Shown in pieces: positions 6,300 to 9,096 of a stretch of 9,096 nucleotides of DNA. Every line of letters starts with the position of its first letter. Positions within the stretch are counted from its first letter, which is position 1. A program made the translations under genes and the position numbers. The notes under the pieces are model-generated. The model was given only the letters and a program-made list of their open reading frames with translations. It was not told the DNA's origin and searched no databases. Source of the stretch: Kiritimatiellales bacterium (GTDB lineage Bacteria > Verrucomicrobiota > Kiritimatiellia > Kiritimatiellales > Pontiellaceae); assembly GCA_013042165.1 (NCBI GenBank), contig JABDQT010000029.1, forward strand, positions 1 through 9,096, read 5' to 3'.

Positions 6300-6485
6300 T
6301 TAGGATACCGCAATATTCACCAAGCGGCCGGGGACGGCGATGACTTTGCGAATGGTTTTGCCTTCGAGCCGTTGCTGGACTTTTTCGGATTCGGTAAAAT
6401 GCGGAGCGAAGGGCGAAATGAGCAACACGACGCTTTCGATGGCATCGCGGAAAACCACTTTGGCAGGCCCAGAACGTTCGTCCTG
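6300..6485 (-). pseudogene. leuS: leucyl-tRNA synthetase C-terminal remnant with an internal in-frame deletion
   Basis: A 61-codon open stretch, not starting with ATG, translates to two parts of leucyl-tRNA synthetase joined together. The first, VVFRDAIESVVLLISPFAPH, is the anticodon-binding region around the conserved SPFAPH motif. The second, EGKTIRKVIAVPGRLVNIAV, is the extreme C-terminus, followed by a proper TAA (6302-6300). In complete enzymes roughly 60-70 residues lie between these segments; here they are joined as HFTE-SEKVQQ without a frame change. Everything upstream of the first segment, including all catalytic domains, is missing. The frame is closed upstream by the TAG that ends the glycoside hydrolase gene. 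It cannot encode a working synthetase, so an intact leuS must be elsewhere. The strand matches the repair operon, so leuS may once have stood directly upstream of it. Confidence 0.85.
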
Positions 6486-6496
6486 CTATTCCTGCT
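6481..6496. repeat. 7-base direct repeat at the hydrolase/leuS junction
   Basis: TCCTGCT occurs at 6481-6487 and again at 6490-6496, separated by AT. The pair sits exactly where the glycoside hydrolase gene ends (stop 6488-6486) and the leuS remnant begins. Such short repeats are typical of illegitimate recombination breakpoints, though a 7-base repeat can be chance. Confidence 0.4.
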
Positions 6497-9096
6497 TAAT
6501 CTCCAGAATAATGAATTTGGCGTTATCCGATACATTGTAGATATTGGTGACAATCTGATAATCCCCCGTGACCGGTCCCGGCGACGTTGAGTTCCAGCTG
6601 TTGGTATTCACCGTTCCGAATATCAAATTAGTTCTGTCCAGCAGGGTATACACCAGCGAACTGTCCGCTGCGTTTGAAGCATAAATGTAATTGAACAGAG
6701 CTCCATCGAAATGACCCTCGACCATGCCGATATCAGCCGGATTCGTCGGGTTGCCATTAAGGGCATATTCCGCGAGGTTGGATTGTCGATCGCCATCATA
6801 GTTCCCGGCTGGATCCGAAACATCGGACGGGAGCCAGGTGTTTGCCCAGACGATGTATGGGCTCGCGGGAACGGTAGTCACCAACTGAGCACGAACATCA
6901 GCAATCTGGATTTCGGCATTACTATTTTTACGTTTGGCATACGTGACAACTCCGATTCCTGTCACATTGGTGAAGGTTTGCGCCGAAAAGGCCGTGGTCG
7001 CCAGGCTTGCGCCGGTGCCGTCGTACGAGGCCAGATCGGCCGGATTAAATTCCGCCCAGGTTTCATCCAGCCCGGTCACAGTCAGTACCGTGGGAGTGTT
7101 TATGTTTCCGGTGAAGCTCGTGCTCGAAATATAATAGGTTGATCCGTCACGCAGGACCATATTCAAGCCCTGTGAATTAACCAGCCTGACGGGTGTAATC
7201 TCAATAAAACTGTCCGCCGTGTCGTCAAACGTGTTGATGTCCGGCACCAGAAAGTGGTCTGAATCCCACAACAACAACGCGCGGCCTTCAATCACTCCGT
7301 TATTCCCGTTATTGATATTGACGCCGGTCATTTCAATGGCAGTGCCACCGCCTACGGTCGCGCTGTCAGAGAGGGACAGGATGGAATCAGTCACGTTCCC
7401 CGCCGGCCCGGTGAGGGTGTACGCTCCGTAAATGGGAATGGAGTTTGAGGGTTCGGTGAAAAGCGCGTTGTTTTCATCAAAGTTATAGGTGATTTCGCTC
7501 ATCGTCGTGGCCGTATCATCCACCTCCGGCAAGCGGTCGGGCCCCTGGCTTGCAAAGCCGGCAAGTTCCAGATCCACGACCAAGGCATTGGTCTTCGTAT
7601 TGGCGGGCGGCCAATTCGAGTTGGTCGAGACGGAAAAATTAAGCGTGTAGAGCTGTGTGCTGACATTGTCTGCGCCCAGCACGGTAACCGTGGTACTGCC
7701 GGGGATAGCGGAGGCATGCTCCGTTTCAACACCGGCTCCTTCATCATTCGTTGTTGTTTTCACATTGGGTACATTCAACGTTCCTTCAGGCAGCACAATG
7801 TTATAGACCTCCGTAGTGGGGCTGAATCCGGCAACGGTGTAGCCGCTCACGGCCAGGTCCGCCAGGCTCACATCCGCACTGAGTCCTTCCGGGTTAAATA
7901 CCATGTTGGTCACGTATTCGTTATAGCAACCTATGTCATCCAGACTCTGGATAACCTGACCCTCAATATTTACATTTTGAAACGTGAAGCCGCTCATCGG
8001 GTCCGCTGCGGTTCCAATGATTGAATCGCTGTAGGATTCCGGGGCGGTGCTGTTTCGTGACGCGGCCCGGATGTTCTTGAACACCAGATTGCCGGTGATC
8101 GCGCCCCCGAGGTGCCCCTTGTGGCCAAGGCAATCCACATCCGACGTGGCAAAAAGATGATAAATCCCGAGGGTGACGAATTTATCTTCGATCCGAATTT
8201 TATTGAAGGTGACATCGACGTTATCCACTCCCTTAACTGCCCGCCATGAGAACACTCTTGATCCCACCCATTTACCCCTGTAATTGCGGGCATAAATCAC
8301 ATCGTTATCTTCCACAACCAGGGAATACTGGCTGGCACTGGGCATTCCAGATAGATTAAACGTGCCCCCGTTGGCATCATTCCAGAAGACGTTCCGCCGT
8401 TTGTCTCCCTTCACATAACAGCCGTCATCCTGCGCCCGGATAAAGCAGTCTTCCGTCAGATGAGCATTCCCGACTCCGTCACCGTTCGATCGCCATTGTA
8501 TAATTTTTGCCCACTTCACACTGGTGTGCTTTATGTTGAGCTGCTCCGCCAAATAGATCGCATGAAACGCGGGATTGGCGCAGCACACGCCTTCCACATC
8601 AACATATTCAGCATAGCGAATACCAATCGGCTTCCAGGGGGTTCCGGTAAGCGGATCAGAGGTGCCGGGGGGCCCGGGATACTCGGAATCATACTCGGGG
8701 TGCTGTATGAGGTCCCCGGAAATCGTGCCGACCCCATAGATTTTGATATTTGCACCGTTACCGTCATCCTCATTACAAAAGGTCCCGTAAAAAATAGCGT
8801 CACCGGGAATATAATATTTTTTGTTGCTGTGCACCTGAAAGGCGCGCCCAAAGTTGGTATGTACACCGGCGGCAAAATAGAGGGTATCAAACGAACTCGG
8901 GTCCGGAGGGATGGTGTCATCGGGATAAACAACGACAACGCCCGCGTCATTCGTATTCGGTTTATCCATGATCGGATTCGCAAAGACCGTGACGGCGTGG
9001 ATGGGGGGGCCCGCATAATTATCCCCGGTATTCTGATCATCCATCTGACCGTCAATGTCGATGGCGATCAAGGCCGGTTCCTCCATCGAAAAATAG
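6486..9096 (-). CDS. large secreted-type GH49-like beta-helix glycoside hydrolase, 5' end outside window
   Basis: The frame is open through the right edge (codons before the ATG at 9086 read Y-F-S), so this internal ATG is not the true start; signal peptide and N-terminal domain lie outside. Numbering from 9086, residues about 25-400 look like a right-handed beta-helix of the GH28/GH49 group (clan GH-N). Markers are YIPGDAIFYGTF (92-103), IYGVGTISGDLI (116-127), WRSNGDGVGN (198-207) and DCFIRAQDDGCYVKG (213-227). D203, D220 and D221 are the likely catalytic aspartates. The GHG motif of GH28 is absent, favouring a GH49-like (dextranase-type) relative. About 405-487 resembles a cadherin-like beta-sandwich domain, about 500-738 a further beta-rich module, and 743-866 a terminal module with NYDGDRQSNLAEYALNGNPT (762-781). 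Probable role is degradation of an extracellular polysaccharide; the substrate is unknown. It ends in TAG next to the leuS remnant. Confidence 0.82.
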   Translation of the reverse strand, partial: YFSMEEPALIAIDIDGQMDDQNTGDNYAGPPIHAVTVFANPIMDKPNTNDAGVVVVYPDDTIPPDPSSFDTLYFAAGVHTNFGRAFQVHSNKKYYIPGDAIFYGTFCNEDDGNGANIKIYGVGTISGDLIQHPEYDSEYPGPPGTSDPLTGTPWKPIGIRYAEYVDVEGVCCANPAFHAIYLAEQLNIKHTSVKWAKIIQWRSNGDGVGNAHLTEDCFIRAQDDGCYVKGDKRRNVFWNDANGGTFNLSGMPSASQYSLVVEDNDVIYARNYRGKWVGSRVFSWRAVKGVDNVDVTFNKIRIEDKFVTLGIYHLFATSDVDCLGHKGHLGGAITGNLVFKNIRAASRNSTAPESYSDSIIGTAADPMSGFTFQNVNIEGQVIQSLDDIGCYNEYVTNMVFNPEGLSADVSLADLAVSGYTVAGFSPTTEVYNIVLPEGTLNVPNVKTTTNDEGAGVETEHASAIPGSTTVTVLGADNVSTQLYTLNFSVSTNSNWPPANTKTNALVVDLELAGFASQGPDRLPEVDDTATTMSEITYNFDENNALFTEPSNSIPIYGAYTLTGPAGNVTDSILSLSDSATVGGGTAIEMTGVNINNGNNGVIEGRALLLWDSDHFLVPDINTFDDTADSFIEITPVRLVNSQGLNMVLRDGSTYYISSTSFTGNINTPTVLTVTGLDETWAEFNPADLASYDGTGASLATTAFSAQTFTNVTGIGVVTYAKRKNSNAEIQIADVRAQLVTTVPASPYIVWANTWLPSDVSDPAGNYDGDRQSNLAEYALNGNPTNPADIGMVEGHFDGALFNYIYASNAADSSLVYTLLDRTNLIFGTVNTNSWNSTSPGPVTGDYQIVTNIYNVSDNAKFIILEIKQE

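Noticed and set aside
6472..6479. GAACGTTC palindrome as a LexA/SOS box for the repair operon
   Set aside because: It lies inside the leuS remnant nearly 300 bases upstream of the operon start and lacks the spacer of known GAAC-N4-GTTC boxes.
6711..7142. Plus-strand ORF of 143 codons
   Set aside because: It is antisense to the glycoside hydrolase coding region and has no independent support.

Overview
The window looks like chromosomal DNA of a Gram-negative bacterium, most likely a marine or sediment member of the PVC group (Kiritimatiellota or Verrucomicrobiota). The clues are indirect. A very large secreted beta-helix glycoside hydrolase ends in a C-terminal module with a DGDRQSNLAEYALNGNPTNP-type motif that is common in those phyla. 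A DsbD-type membrane reductase implies a periplasm. The cupin gene has a good Shine-Dalgarno sequence, but several other genes do not. The assignment is inference, not proof.

Layout from left to right. (1) Bases 1-1862, minus strand: a DsbD-like thiol:disulfide interchange protein, 620 codons visible, cut at the window edge inside its C-terminal thioredoxin domain. (2) Bases 1863-2244: a 382-base divergent intergenic region with a possible promoter for the dsbD-like gene, a cluster of short palindromes and hairpins, and an AT-rich repeated motif before the next gene. (3) Bases 2245-2520, plus strand: a small cupin_3-type protein. (4) Bases 2550-6188, minus strand: a tight four-gene operon, transcribed right to left. 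It encodes a radical SAM protein of the UDG-linked DNA-repair family, its DUF4130-type partner, a 51-residue DUF2256 zinc-ribbon-like protein, and a PhrB-type cryptochrome/photolyase. The three junctions are TGATG, ATGA and ATGA, so the genes are probably translationally coupled. (5) Bases 6189-6485: the operon leader with a small hairpin, then a broken leucyl-tRNA synthetase (leuS) 3' fragment. (6) Bases 6486-9096, minus strand: a large GH49-like beta-helix glycoside hydrolase, cut at its 5' end by the window edge.

How the genes may work together. The four-gene operon is the most interesting unit. It pairs a light-driven flavoprotein of the photolyase family with a radical SAM enzyme carrying a helix-hairpin-helix and a C-terminal QLQLF peptide that resembles a beta-clamp binding motif. 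Two small or poorly understood accessory proteins sit between them. The photolyase lacks the cysteines expected to hold the 4Fe-4S cluster of characterised PhrB-type enzymes. The leuS fragment lies on the same strand just upstream of the operon. It looks like the scar of a rearrangement that placed the glycoside hydrolase gene next to the repair operon.

No tRNA, rRNA, CRISPR array, transposase, integrase or replication origin was recognised.
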